Assembly (NCBI GenBank): GCA_022478985.1 | Contig: JAKSZP010004236.1 | Coordinates: 48,822-112,821 of the forward strand | DNA length: 64,000 nucleotides | From: Massospora cicadina | Lineage: Eukaryota; Entomophthoromycota; Entomophthoromycetes; Entomophthorales; Entomophthoraceae | Direction of reading: 5' to 3' | Shown: positions 33,266-45,300 of the stretch, piece after piece | How the letters are laid out: each line of letters starts with the position of its first letter | How positions within the stretch are numbered: position 1 is the stretch's first letter | Position numbers and translations under genes: made by a program | The notes under the pieces: model-generated | Told to the model about the DNA's origin: nothing | Database searches by the model: none | What the model saw: only the letters and a program-made list of their open reading frames with translations

Positions 33266-34336
33266 TTTTTTCAATTTGAGTGTAGATCAAGAAAGTTGCC
33301 ATTGGGTCTTTCATTTATTGCAACCACTTAATCAAGTAATGATTGGTCACAATAGAGAAATTTTAGTTTGGAAAGGACTTAAATATTTGATGGTCAATGG
33401 TATGGCTAGCTCTCTCGTTCTGTAGTGCTATAATGCCTCTATGCCTTGTTAGAGTATTAATAAAGTATTTGATCTATGCTCAACTTGGTTAAAAGTAAAT
33501 TGCGTTAAGTTATCTTTAATCAAAGTCACTCACGTCTATAAAAGTGTAAAAATTTAAATTCAGGATTATTCTGAATAGGGCCTATTATAAGACATTCTTC
33601 AGAGAGACAAAAGCTTGTGCCATTACTTCCAATGAAGATAAGTTCTTTGTAAATTAGTTAAACCAAAGGTTAGGTCAGTTCAACAAAATATGGATAAATT
33701 GCTTATAATCACCGACTATGCCATGTAGTAATTGTATACTATGATCTGTGTAGCTTAGACATTTTTTAGATCACTGTAACCTTATCAATCCATGGAGATA
33801 TCCCTTCACTAGTGACCTTGTGACCTATAACCAAAATATCGTTCCAAAAAGTTTTACTTGGGGGGCTTAAGTTTAAGAATGTAGCTCAAATTTATTTTCA
33901 GACTTTTCTTGATTCCAAAAGTTTTCACTTACAGTATAAGAAGCACTGTGACACCATATGTAAACCAGTAAACAGGGCACTTGGTTTTACCTAACAAAAC
34001 ATCAATGGCCCAATAAAATTTTAAGTCATTGCATAATTCCTGAAACATGATAGTCAGATCAAATAACACTTTGTTAAATATTAATGCATATTTTTGTTTA
34101 ACAAAGGGGCAAATTCTATCTTCCAGTAGCCACTGACAAGATTAATGATAGAGAAAGTTAGATCCAGATAGATGTTAGATTAAAATATCAATTTGAGTGA
34201 AAGATAGTTCCCTTTTCATGTTATTGCATCTTAGCAACTTTAATCCATCACTATCTGATGTCCTACAACTTATTTTGTATTAACATCAATGGCGAGGCCC
34301 AAGGACTCAGAGAGGGCTTCATAATCCTACCTTTTT
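33266..34336 (-). pseudogene. X2 reverse transcriptase-RNase H, main part
   Basis: From right to left: KRELSFTQIDILI and HLSGSNFLYH (family: KR-YPLP-IDDLLD-LSGS-FFS-IDL), FDLTIMFQELCNDL, SYTDHSIQLLHGIVGDYKQF (the post-RT FLG..NYYR.FI block), a segment corresponding to the tether, and RNase H end QNERASHTIDHQIFKSF followed by FSIVTNHYLIKWLQ (family: VVTDHQALKWL). It continues across element B at 36299-36480, the N-terminal RT segment. Confidence 0.8.
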
Positions 34337-34359
34337 ATAGTTGCAAAAAATTTAAGACA
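34337..34359. repeat. Target-site duplication of element B, left copy
   Basis: A 23-bp sequence beginning ATAGTTGCAAAAAATTTAAG; it matches 36276-36298 in 21 of 23 positions. Confidence 0.9.
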
Positions 34360-36275
34360 ACTCTCTTTCTGCTCAGCGTAACTTTCAAGCAAATCTTATG
34401 GGGAAAAAGAAGCAGTATTGACCACCCACCGTAGTTTCACTACAATGTCCTCAGATTCCCCGTTAGCTGCTCCAGTGTGGGGCAGTGGCAAATCCCTGTG
34501 CCATTTTCCGTCCAGCGGGAAAATGCACTCATACTGGATCGCCCAGTCATTCCAAACCCATGGGACAATTTGTTCCTCCTAAGGACCTCGACGCCCACCG
34601 TGCTTGTATCCAAGCGGTGCCTCATTGCCCCCTGGTGCTCCCCGGAGCTACGTGCAATACAGCCTTAGGGTCAATTATGGGAAACTTTTCCCTTACCATG
34701 ATCAAGCCATTATTAAATTGGCTCAAGTAGTGATGACTCCTGCCGGTTTTATTGACTTCCGCCCCTATAATGGGTATTTTGACCATGGCTTCACCTGTGA
34801 AGCTGACGCTGCCACTGCAGCAACTGTGCCCCTGGTTTTCCAGGGTACCCCTCTCCTCACGATTCAGACCTGGCTCCCAGTGGATACCATTTTTGTGGTT
34901 CATTTTGTTACTTTGCCCACCTACCTCCCCCCTGCAGTGCTCCACCAGGAGCTTATGGACTGTTTGGAAGCCTATGGCTCCAACCCCATCTTACAATTTG
35001 TGGTCAAAAATGGGGCCACACGCCTCGCTTGGCCTCAGGTGTATGTCATGATCAGCCCTGAATTTAGTAAAATTGCCTTGTTATATCCCCCTCACACCAT
35101 CATTCCTTCTGCCCCTGACCATCCATTCTGGCCCCCGTTAAGGGTGGGCGGACGATCTGTCCATCCTGTTTTGAGTTGGGCCACTTAAAGCACAAGTGCC
35201 CTTCCCTAGCTGCTTCTGATAGCTCTGATTTTTTATATACCAGCTTCCAATCTGCTGCCCACCCTGCGCCAGTTTCTTTATGAGGTACAATCCTACCTTC
35301 TCCTCCCCCAAAGCCTGTTGGTGCAGCTGCGCCCACAGCCACCAATCAGCTTTCTCCTCGCCCCAGTGTCACAAACGCTCCCTCCAATCAAACGCCAGAT
35401 TCAACCCCAGTTTTCTCTCATGTGTCCTCCAACAAACCAACCAAACTTCAGGCATATGCCGATTCCCCAATTCAATTTAACCAAAATCCTTGGGATCTAT
35501 TGGCTGAAATTGATGAGTCCAATAATATTATTGAAGAATACACTTTCCAACCCGTGCAGTTTGTGTATGCTGACCATGACGCTAAGCTACCCCCTCAGTT
35601 ATTCACCCCCAGCAAAATGCCAAAATGTTCCGTGGTGACCACCATCTGGCTGTTAAGCAACGGCTAAGCCAGATTGTTGTCCTCTCTGCAAACCTGTCAC
35701 TAAATCAGTGGCGATTCTTACAGTAGGAATCCCTCCTCCCATTGTTCCCTCCACCACCAATAAGCTCTAAAAGAGTATGCTGATCAAATCTCACAAAGCT
35801 TCCAATGAAGCCATACAGCATGTGGCAGTGGTAGCATAGAATCCCAAAGCCAAGATTACCCACACAAATATCACCACATTTGTAAAGCTCCCCAACCCAT
35901 GCATGAAAGCTGAAACAGCTTTGGTCAACTACATCATCTCTCTTATAGTCAACCTCTGTCTTCCTGCCACCCCAATCATTTGAGATTTCGCTCCACATCC
36001 CACTGACACCCCAACGCCCCTGATCTCCACCGTAGCCCATGCCCTGATTTGGGGTGAAGATGATGCTGATGAGGAGCTCTCTGATCACCCCTCCTCTTCC
36101 ACCATGATGGGATAAGCGGTTTCCGCTGTCCTACCTGGTTGGTTATGATCACATTTTGTGTGTCATCCACTCATTTTGGGCGGTTTGTTCATTTTGTTCG
36201 ATGAGAATTTCTTTGTTTGCTCTTTAAGTTTTGGTAATAGCTGTCCCCTGGTCATCTTACCTCAGTTAAATAAAA
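34360..36275 (+). mobile_element. ORF1-only LINE-derived element B
   Basis: 1.9 kb between excellent TSDs, inserted in the X2 reverse transcriptase. The 5' UTR is about 87 bp (CTCTTTCTGCTCA, GCAAATCTTAT, GACCACCCACC; the same blocks occur in C and A). One ORF1 follows, then a 150-bp 3' UTR ending TTTGGTAATAGCTGTCCCC, TTACCTCAGTTAAATAAAAA, which matches the full LINE's 3' end. It is the best-preserved member of the family and shows directly that the unit has no ORF2. Confidence 0.9.
34447..36115 (+). pseudogene. Element B ORF1 (RRM/CCHC LINE protein)
   Basis: ATG at 34447 is homologous to the ATG of A. About 556 codons spread over frames 1, 2, 1 and finally 2. The longest open part is 34604-35188: FIDFRPYNGYFDHGF, AATVPLVFQGTPL, then an RRM-like core (FVVHFVTLPTYLPPAVLHQ, LMDCLEAYGS). 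The zinc knuckle CPSCFELGHLKHKC is at 35158-35199. After a TGA at 35281 comes a Pro/Ser/Thr/Asn-rich linker, NPWDLLAEIDESNNIIEE at about 35.5 kb, and an acidic end (EDDADEELSD, SSSTMMG) with TAA at 36113-36115. Role inferred: RNA binding and RNP assembly. Confidence 0.8.
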
Positions 36276-36298
36276 ATAGTTGCAAAAATTTTAAGTCA
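36276..36298. repeat. Target-site duplication of element B, right copy
   Basis: Partner of 34337-34359 (21 of 23 identical). It directly follows the TTAAATAAAA tail of element B. Confidence 0.9.
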
Positions 36299-37330
36299 CT
36301 TGGGCTTTTAACATCGACTTTTAATATGTCTAGCATGGATATATTTAGCATCTCCTGTTTGCACCTAATGCTGACTCTTTCCATCATTACACATTCATTA
36401 GGACCCTTAAGAATTTATCAACATACTTAACACTAAATAGTCTTTCATTTGCTAGTGTTCAAGTATGAGTGTTTCTCAAAACTTTACTTCTGCTTAAGTG
36501 ATGATAAATTATCTAGAAACAGGTAAAATAGGATTTTGTAACCAGTTATTTTTGTCTCTTTACTTGCAATATTTAAGATTAAACTTTAGATTAGCCCCTG
36601 CTCATAGTCTTGGGCTAATCAATGCTGATTAGCTAAAAATTTTGTGGTAGGTCCTTGTTATGCCAGATCAAATATCTCAGGACACGTTATCTAATCATAT
36701 TTTGATGGATATATACCTCAGCAGTTTCCAGTATATAATTTGAGGATATAGTAAACTATATTTCAGAATCCACATATGTTTAGGATTTTAGAGAAATGAT
36801 GTCTACTTATAAGAGGAAGTGGCATTCCTCCACTAGCATCAACTGAAGGCAGAGGTAACATAATTATAGATCCTATAAAACAATATATAAGCTGCCTGTT
36901 AAAATGAATAGAACAGATAAAAATTTAGGATATCCTTCTTTCTTTTACCTTAAGTAGGATCATTACTATAAGTGGAACACAATACCTAAAATGAAAATTA
37001 TTGATCCTTATGGCTAATCATGATGTCAAACTCACCATTGTTTGTGTTCCTATAAGAAGGTCTTATCTATTGTTTCTAATATGATGGCTGGAGCAAACAC
37101 TTGTGGCTTCAAGCAGGATTTATAACAAGAAAAATCTTCAATGACCTAAGTCAATAAGTCCTTCAGTTCCATCCTCTAAGTCCTGATTGAGGTGTGGAGA
37201 AATCTCTATTTTATTTATAAGGCAATAGGCGATAACATTAGTTGGTGATCCAATATCAATATTAACCAACATTTTCTCCTTTTTTACGCCATTACTTATA
37301 TTCTAAAGACGTTGGATCCATAATATGTAA
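36299..37330 (-). pseudogene. X2 protease and RT start
   Basis: Near 37.25 kb the minus strand reads VNIDIGSPTNVIAYCLINK, a retropepsin active-site context with D-I-G in place of D-S/T-G, then HLNQDLEDGTEGLIDLGH. At 37.05 kb DLLIGTQTMVSLTS resembles the conserved protease end (YDVLLGTPFL). RT-linker sequence continues to the junction with element B. Stops are frequent. Confidence 0.6.
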
Positions 37331-39687
37331 GTAAAAGGACAACAACATTTATGGTGTTCTAATTAGAAGTTTTATGGGTTTTCCTAAAGGAGAAAACTAA
37401 AATGGACCTAAAACTTTAATTCCAATCAATGGATCATGGATATCAGCTTTGTCCAAAGAAGCTACTACAAAGTATTTAAACTAAATGGTCTTTTATTTTG
37501 AGGATAAGTCATTATAAGTTTGGCATCATAGAGGAGCCTTGCGCCTAAAGCTTTCAATTTTTAGCCCTGATAAAGTGCTTTTTCCAAAATTATTCCTCTT
37601 GACTATAGTAGATATAACAATAGAAACAGGGTTCTGTCTGTATATGGATTTGTGTTTCCATAAGAAACTTTATTTGAGGTTAGAGTCTCTTGTTGAGGAG
37701 AACAGACACATCGCAGTTTAGGTATTTAAAAAGCTTTTTAAAATTGCTTTTTTCATTTAAGTTTTTCTTGGATAACTTGAAGTGTAACAAAAGTCTGTAA
37801 TATAGAAAAGTATCATGGCAGTAGCATCGTCTAATGTAACCCAAACACAGAACGCCAAGGCCTGTGTCTCACAATAAAATTAAGTAGCAGAATCTGATTA
37901 CAATTATGCTTTATTAGGCTATATGATAATTAAGGCTTTCTCCATGTTATATAGGTTCAGATTGCTCCCAAAATCTTTTATAAATGCAACCTCCACTTGT
38001 TTCCATGTAGCACATTCTTTTAAAGAAGGTATCATTATTTCTCAGGTATCACAGTAAAGGCATGTTTGTGTATGTTGCCATTCTGGATGTCAGTAGCTTG
38101 GTCCAATCTCATAGAACCTTTCATATAAATCTATGAAGGTTTAGATATTTTTTTAACTGGTACATGCTTCTTATTATTTGTATGCTTAAAAGTTCTATAG
38201 AAGCAGAAAGCACATGTACAGAGGGGTTAGATTTAATCATCTTCAGAAGGACAGTCTCAGGCATCACTGCATGCATATAAGTAATATCAAATTGTTGCAT
38301 AAGGTAGCATGAGCCTCATAAAGACCTATTCAATATTAATTTTTAATGCTGTAAGATATCAGGGCATAGATAGTTTGGTAAATTTGTAGAATTTCCTCAT
38401 TCTTATCATAAAATTTCTGTTGCACTTTACATTTTTTTTCTTTAGTTTTGTAGTTGCAAAGTGTATAATAAATATTGTTATCCAAAGTATATTGATGAAC
38501 TCTTTGGCTATTATAAATGTCCATGCACATTTTTTTACATTTTCAACGCCATCACGAAAAACATATAAAGTCAAGGTTAAATCTAAGTTGGCATCTTCAT
38601 TCAACAGCCAAGTTCTTCGCGCTATGGCTTTAAATATTGCTCAAAGTTAACATTATGCTCTGTCAATAACAATCTCTATAAATATGTTAAGTTATTCAGC
38701 AGAAAAAGGGATGCTATGAGTACTTGTGGCTCAGGAGGTCCAGGTTGACCTGGGATCCCTGAGTATCAGGTGGTCCAGAGTTCTATGATGTCTGGCGATA
38801 ATCTTGGACCTGAGGCTTTCTAAGACCTTTGGTCTTAGATGTCCCTTCTTTAGTTTATATTTTATGCAATAGAGGCAAATTTGCCCTTTTGTTTAATTGA
38901 TATCTGATTAATTCTTAAGTTTGCGCATTGTATATTATTAGATGTTTAAGTAATCAGATGTGAACTCATTCTTTAATTGTTCAAATTGCTGTTATATCAA
39001 GATAAAGGCATTTGTGACATGTTAGGTTAACTCTTATTGTAGATAGCAACAACTCTACTGTTCATTACCACACTTTGACCTTGTAATATTTAGTATTAAC
39101 GTATTGTCAATTTATGGCTTCTTGATTATTTTGGCTTAAAATTAGAAGTAGTCATATACAGCTAAACAAGATGTAAATAGAACTGTTAAATAAAACCAAA
39201 TATCTTTGAATATCCACATGATGTAACTCCAAAAATGCATCTGTTGATATATAGCAGGTTTTAAAAACTAGGAAAGATATAGATTTTTTTGGATAACCCC
39301 TAACTCAGAACTTATAATCGTTGCTTAGGAATAAAACTGCATAAGTATTTGATCAGCTCTGGAGGAACAAAAACTACTTTTTTGTCCCCATGATGTAATG
39401 TGCCACAATTTAAAGCCTCTAAAGCCTCAGCAACTTCAACTGTATAAATTTAAAAATTGATTTCAGTAGCAGTAATAGTAAAAGTCCTTGGACCATCTAG
39501 TACTAAAAAAATAGTAAAAGTCCTTAAAACTCTAAGCTTGCAACTCTTCTATACACATGATGGAAATTTTTTCATGGTTGGTATAGTGTAATCATCAGTT
39601 TATATCCATGCTCTCATCCATAAGATGAGAATCATTACCAAGATTATTCATCTTTTTGAAGCTATGCCTTCACCAGGTAGCCTTGAG
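37331..39687 (-). pseudogene. X2 gag region
   Basis: Between PBS and protease, minus-strand coding traces include GPPDTQGSQVNLDLLSHKYS near 38.75 kb and NEDANLDLTLTLYVFRDGVE at about 38.6 kb (an open stretch at 38604-38336), with the look of a gag capsid segment (surface-loop Pro/Gly part, then a hydrophobic helix). No zinc knuckle was found. The remaining DNA is AT-rich and heavily mutated. Confidence 0.45.
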
Positions 39688-39704
39688 CACATGGTAATAG
39701 CACC
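39688..39704 (-). other. Primer-binding site of X2 (diverged)
   Basis: The minus strand reads TGGTGCTATTACCATGT, two bases after an LTR end TTTTGACA (LTR start TGTCAAAATC at 39708). The first seven bases match the shared PBS. Confidence 0.6.
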
Positions 39705-39707
39705 AAT

Positions 39708-40022
39708 TGTCAAAATCAAGTATTTTTGCAGATATTTAAATCTACAATAATATTAGTATATGTCATGCCACTGGTAAAAAAGTTATCACATTTTTGACCA
39801 GTGACGAGTTTACTCATCATTGATCAACAATGTGATACCAAACAAAAATTTTATAAGTTATATAAAAAATATGTCCAAAGGTAAATTTCATTTCATTCAG
39901 TATATATAAATTTATTGGAGTTTATTTAGGATGTTTTACTTTACTTACATATTCAATTTATAAAATAATAGCCAGTGACATGAAATAGTTTCTGTGTAAA
40001 ATTGCCAGTCAACAAAGTGTTA
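39708..40022 (-). repeat. X2 5' LTR, first piece
   Basis: AT-rich LTR segment between the PBS and a GC-richer insert. Its right edge (CAACAAAGTGTTAAG) aligns with about 23745 in the 3' LTR. Confidence 0.55.
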
Positions 40023-40023
40023 A

Positions 40024-41284
40024 GATTGGCCTGCCAGTCTGGGTAAGTAAACACCCAAAACACAATTCAGAATACCAGGGTTATAACTACCCAAAAACTG
40101 TGTTATCTTATTGGGAGGGGGAGAACAGGGGGTTGTCAATGGACAACAAACGTTAATAACACTCTCACAAGGAGCCACTCTGTGGCGGCAGACGCTGCAG
40201 AGAATCATAAGGAGGCATCGGTTTTGAGTACTGCATGAGTTAAGGGAAAATTTTAAGTATCAGATGCAGTGGCACTCAATGAGGTACCGCGAAACTTCCT
40301 GAACTGAGCGGGAAGCACCACAAAAAGCAGGCTAAGATTGTGACTCTTTAAGGCGTCCAAAATGGGGGACAAGCCCAAGTGGTTCCCATACTGGTACCCC
40401 CTTCCCAGAAATCAGGAAACAGCATTGTTATAATGGCCATTATGGCCAATCATTATGCAGACTGGGAAACATGGCAGCTTGCAGTGTATTGCAACAACTT
40501 TAGACAGGAATAAATTAAATTTCTTACATTGCAAGCTCTTGTTTTTATCGAAAATGAAGGGAAAAATAGATTTAAAACAGCGCCTGTTAGGGCCTATTGT
40601 CTTAGAAGGTATATTCCTGGGGAATAGAGAAAGCTTTCATGAATCTCAGTAGGCCAGTTACGCTTAATTCTAGAAGATCAAAGACTTAAAATCTATTAAT
40701 ATTGATTCAAATCTGACCTGACTATAGATCAATATCAAACTTTTTACAAATAAATTTGGAATGATTCCATCTACCAAGCTGGCAATGATACAAGCAATGG
40801 CCAGTAGGGAACGCCCAGGGACAGGGAAGGTAGGGGCGGTCCCATTTCAAATCATATAAGTTAAGCACACCTAAACCTGTTGGGGGTGGGATTGCCTTTG
40901 TTGTTGGTGGAAGGTCAGGTGGATGATACTAATCCAAGAGTGATTTTAATCATTCAATTTTGCTTGGTATCGACTTACCAATATTAACAAACCTTGAATT
41001 AGGCGATAATTCCTCTTGGCAAGGTGGGAGACCGCAAACTTCCTGATGGCATTGCTCTTGGCCACCACCTCCTCCTGACACCCCCTCAATCTTAGTCACC
41101 AACTACTCAATTGTAAGAAGGGGTAAATAAACAACTTTCAGGATGTAGGCCTTTGCGCACCTCTCATCGACCACATGGGTTTATCGCCTTGGTTGGTGAG
41201 GGGATGAGCAGCCTGTTTGACCACCTTCTTGGTCATAAAAGGGTGCTCCTCCCAGATAAGGTTCAGGTGGTTCTCCCAGGACTT
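40024..41284 (-). mobile_element. GC-richer insert of unknown type in the X2 5' LTR
   Basis: Base composition changes sharply at both edges, and the segment is missing from the aligned X2 3' LTR. Minus-strand frames are open over useful lengths: NHLNLIWEEHPFMTKKVVKQ, then HPLTNQGDKPMWSMRG (about 41.26-41.13 kb), EVVAKSNAIRKFAVSHLAKR then NYRLIQGLLILVSRYQAKL (about 41.09-40.95 kb), and others to 40.02 kb. I do not recognise the protein; a gag-like or ORF1-like TE protein or a processed host gene are all possible. No terminal repeat is clear; TTAAGAT and TTACAAT at the edges are weak TSD candidates. Confidence 0.5.
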
Positions 41285-41678
41285 ACAATATATATAGCTC
41301 AGCACTCTTTTTAGTAAACTTTATTGGATTAAGAAAATATGCACTTTGGTATACTATAACTAGTCAATTATAGAATAGAGGGTTTTTTATTGAACAAAAG
41401 TGAAGGATGTCTATATACTTATATGGTATATGCTTTTATTCCAAGAGGGATTCCTTTGTTTGGTTAAATTTTTCTAATTTTCTTGTATTTTTGTCTTTAG
41501 TTGAGATTTTACATTGTTTATATTAATTGAGAGTATTCTTGATAAAGGTTTGATGTTTCTTTTTCATTTTGGGTCTTATCAATGAACCTATAAATTGTAA
41601 TATGCCGTTGTTTAAGGTTTGTACTATGTTTTTGCTCACATATAAACTATTGCAAACATAATCTCTCTTAAAGCCACA
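41285..41678 (-). repeat. X2 5' LTR, second piece
   Basis: Aligns with 23750-23901 and then, across the X1 site, with 31733-31920 (TCATTTTGGGT-T--TCAAT). It ends where element Z begins. Confidence 0.6.
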
Positions 41679-42757
41679 TGGTGGGATTTTGCCTAAATTA
41701 ACAGATTCCTAGGTTAAAAAATCTCCTGGTTCGCTAGTGGACAAGTCCTTCCAGCAAATAACTTTAATATTAGATGATTTTAATATTGGTTTAATGCCAT
41801 TTATTTTGGGGTAATTCGCCTGGTTTGGATCTGTTGGGGTTACTCTGCGTAAATTCTTAATATCTCATCAGGCAGAAAGCTGATGAAATTGTTTATTTGA
41901 TAGTTAATCATTGATTAACTAAAAGACGTACTAATTGGGATTTTTCAGGATTTATCATTAACTGATTGAGGATCTATTTAGGAGTCATTAAGTGAGTGAT
42001 GCCAACTGCAACTAGTGAATTGACCAGTTGGTTTGCAATCTTCCATAATGGGTAAAGAGTCCCATTACCTAAGCAGATCACTAGCCAAATCTGGTTGGTT
42101 TGCTGTGATTGAGCAAAGCGTAAGGGCACGTCTTCTTTATTTCTCCATTTTAGGTTTTGGGATGTCCAACGGAGGAATCCTTAGCCTTATTGGAAAACCA
42201 TAGCTTGAAGAGACCTCAAAGGGAATCTCAATGGCAACGTCTGCCATTTCATTACTAATGTGCCAACAGAGTAGTTGGGCACCGAATTTCTATACAAATC
42301 CTAGTTTTTATAAATAATAAAGCAGATTTAAAATTCTAAGTTCTATTCATCTTCAGTTTATTATTGTTTTAATAAATTAATTGTTGACTCTTTTTTGTGA
42401 TAAAGAGTAAAATTTGGATTTCTCTAGAAGAGAAGCAGACCTTCAAAGCAGATCTCCACAGAACAGTGTGATGGGAACAAAGGTTGAGAACCTCTGAACC
42501 TAGAGTTAGATATAGTTCCACTGGAAGGGAGAAGAAGTCACAATTTGTCCATATATTCAGCATCAAGTAGAGCATTTCAAGTCTTGTATTGGATTACCTA
42601 TCAACCTGGTATATCTATAAACATCTATGGATAATGGTCTTCATACTATAAGAATAAATATCTACATTAATATAAATTAATGTGAATAGTGCACATAATA
42701 ACTGAACCTTTGCATTTAAGTACTGGGACTAGTATCAGCAAAACTCGGATTTTAGCA
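41679..42757 (+). repeat. Z 5' LTR
   Basis: 1079 bp; partner of 57240-58332. AATAAATAATAAAG near 42.32 kb could serve as polyadenylation signal in both copies. Confidence 0.9.
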
Positions 42758-42779
42758 ATTTATGCTCACTACAGGGGGT
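42758..42779 (+). other. Primer-binding site of Z
   Basis: ATTTATGCTCACTACAGGGG follows the LTR end. It matches the shared PBS TGGTGCTCACTACAGGGG except that TGG has become TA. Confidence 0.75.
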
Positions 42780-42821
42780 AGTTTTGTAAGATAAGTTATT
42801 TCTAGTGAAACTGAATCTTCA

Positions 42822-44440
42822 ATGTTTAACAAGGATGAACTAAGAAAACTTTGGACGGAATTGGAAGCGATTAACAAGAATGCCCTTAATCTGGCAGATA
42901 ATAGAGAATTTGCTGCTCTAGAGGAGAGAGTTACTAAGAATGAAAAAGGAATAGTAGAAGTTTTGAAATTAAGCAATGATATAATCAGCAAAATAATTCC
43001 CTAAAAAGGAAAGATGAGGAGCTGATTAGGGAAGTTTTTGAAACTGAAAACTGGAAAGAAAAGCAGATTGTGTGCAATTACGCTCACTCAGCTCGGATAT
43101 GGAACGTTTTAATAACAAGTCAAATGATTAAACCCATCAATGTGAATGTGAAACATATGTGGCGAACAATGCCAAAGAAGATACTCTGAGAACCCTGGTT
43201 GGGAAGTTGATGACTTCAAGAAACGTGCCATCTGCACATACCATCATTTCAGAAATGATGTCTGAAATCACCCCTCTCATTATTCCAGTTACTAAGCTGC
43301 AAGTGGCTGTTATAGAAAATTTGGAAAGATTTTAGATCCACACCCAAACTACCTAATTTTCATCAGAATAACGCCCCTGTGTTCTTCCGCCTTTTTTAAA
43401 TGACTATGTTTAGGTGTAGAAACAAACAAAAAGCATTGACCAGCATGAACTGCTTAGACAACAACTGCCAGAACTTGATGTTAGCTCATCTTGAGGGGAC
43501 AAATGGTCCTACTCTGAGGCCAAAGCTGCAATAATGAAGGAGTTCAGAAGTCACTTGCATATTTCAAAATGCATATAAGAATTCATGGAAATCTAATCTC
43601 TAAAGGATGAAACCTTAGTACATTATTGCTGGCTGCTTCTATCAAGGATCCCAGATTTTTGGTTTTGCAAAAGTGATGACTGATTTTGATTTGTAAATCA
43701 CGTTACAAGTGGCACTTTGTCCTTACTATTTACACCTAATGATGTCTTCCACGTTGGTTACTATTGGTATTTCACCAAATTCTTATATCTCCAAAAAATC
43801 CACTTCATCAATTCCCCCGACATCATTGGAAGGAACAAGCAATATATCTCAATTTATCAAGGTTAACAATCAATCTAATCCTGATCAATTGATTGAAGTT
43901 TTGATCGCGCAGAGATTAATTCGCTCTGATAAATTACAAACTGTTAAAAAGCCTATAAATATTCTCTCTTTTCAAAAATACAAATTAGGTCAATTTATAA
44001 CTTATATTTCCGTTTAATTTTTACACATTTCTGGAAAAACCATCCAGTGTAACTTTGAGATTAAACCTACCTTATTGAAAGTGTAATTAAAAATTTCCAG
44101 ATTTACTGAAGTATCCATATCACAAATGATAGACCATTTAAGGATGTTAGGAGCCACATTTGAGGCCCCTACTGAAGCTACAAATCTAGTGTGGTCAGAA
44201 ATTAAAACGCCAACAAATTTTCTGAAACCGCTAAGGAATTGCCTAACTGAGCAGTGCCAGAAAATAATCCCAGGGTATTCAAATGGGCGGACAAAAGTAA
44301 TATCCGCTGTCACCTTTATGGGTGATAAAGGTTACTTTGCTGCACAGTGCTTCAGCAAGGAGCCTATGGAGCTTATTAATGTGGTACATGCTAAGAAAGC
44401 TGAACCTACACAGGAATTGGGAAAAGAGTCCATGGCCTAA
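42822..44440 (+). pseudogene. Z gag
   Basis: ATG at 42822, 45 bp after the PBS, opens 60 codons of a charged, helical protein (FNKDELRKLWTELEAINK, LEERVTKNEKGIVEVLK) resembling a coiled-coil gag N-terminus. Further coding traces reach VISAVTFMGDKGYFAAQ and KEPMELINVVHAKKAEP, ending TAA at 44440. No zinc knuckle seen. It would form the virus-like particle shell. Confidence 0.65.
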
Positions 44441-44459
44441 ACATGGGAAAGTCTAGAGC

Positions 44460-45300
44460 TGCAGTTAGACATGCTTCCCCTTATATATTGAATGAAGAAA
44501 TTAACATCAACAATCTTTTTGTAGATGACAACACGCCGTACCAGCTTTATAAAGTGTTCAACCTAGATTAACGCAATAACTAAAGCTGGAGCAAAGTGGT
44601 TTGACCCCAAAACAATTAAAAGAGGTCACTCACCATTACTCATTCCAACTAACAGACAAGATCTGATCTGCTGAGAATCCAAATGAATTGGTTGGTACCA
44701 AATTAGATGAGGCAAAACAGCCTATTCTCTTTAGTGCAATTAAGAAATCTTTTCCTGATTTATCAGCGCAGATTATTCACACACTCAATTTGGCAAGTAC
44801 TGCTGTCATACACTTAGTAAACACTATTTACTATACTTTGAATTTATTTAGACAGACAATAGGTTAATTGAGAACGGTTGCAAGAAATAATTGACATTGG
44901 GGCACCAATCCTTATTGTCTTGACCAAATCAGTCAAAAAGATGAAAATCTTGCCCAATTTGGATCACAAAAATAAATATGGGACCAACAGGCCTAATACT
45001 ACCATCTTCTGTGGAGTGTATAGTGCACTGCCACTCAAATTTAGATCCCTGGTGGTATCCGCTTAAGCTATTGTTTTGGCCAATCAAAACTATGATATCT
45101 TAATTAGTACTGAGTTTTTAAGATAATAAGGAGTCAAATGCAACTTCAAAGATAATACACTGACCATATTAGGTCAAACTCTGCCTCTGTTTTATCAATG
45201 TAATGGTAAAACTCCGTTTACCAGAGGAACAACTTTACTAATCTAATATATAATGATGGCATTATCCTGATCTGCTACCAAATAGTTGGATGAAAGAAAA
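44460..45300 (+). pseudogene. Z aspartic protease
   Basis: LQEIIDIGAPILIVLTKSV carries the active site D-I-G-A (44893-44904; family D-S/T-G-A). It continues to VLANQNYDILISTEFLR, matching the protease end (YD-ILGM-FL), and FKDNTLTILGQTLPLFY. Positions and order (gag, PR, RT) are those of Ty3/gypsy. Ser/Thr to Ile at the active site and stops inactivate it. Confidence 0.75.

Noticed and set aside
40850..40915. 5S rRNA-like string (CCCATTTCAAATC..AAGTTAAGCACACC)
   Set aside because: Only the AAGTTAAGC core is convincing; no box A/C spacing or terminal stem, and the region lies within a longer coding-like insert.
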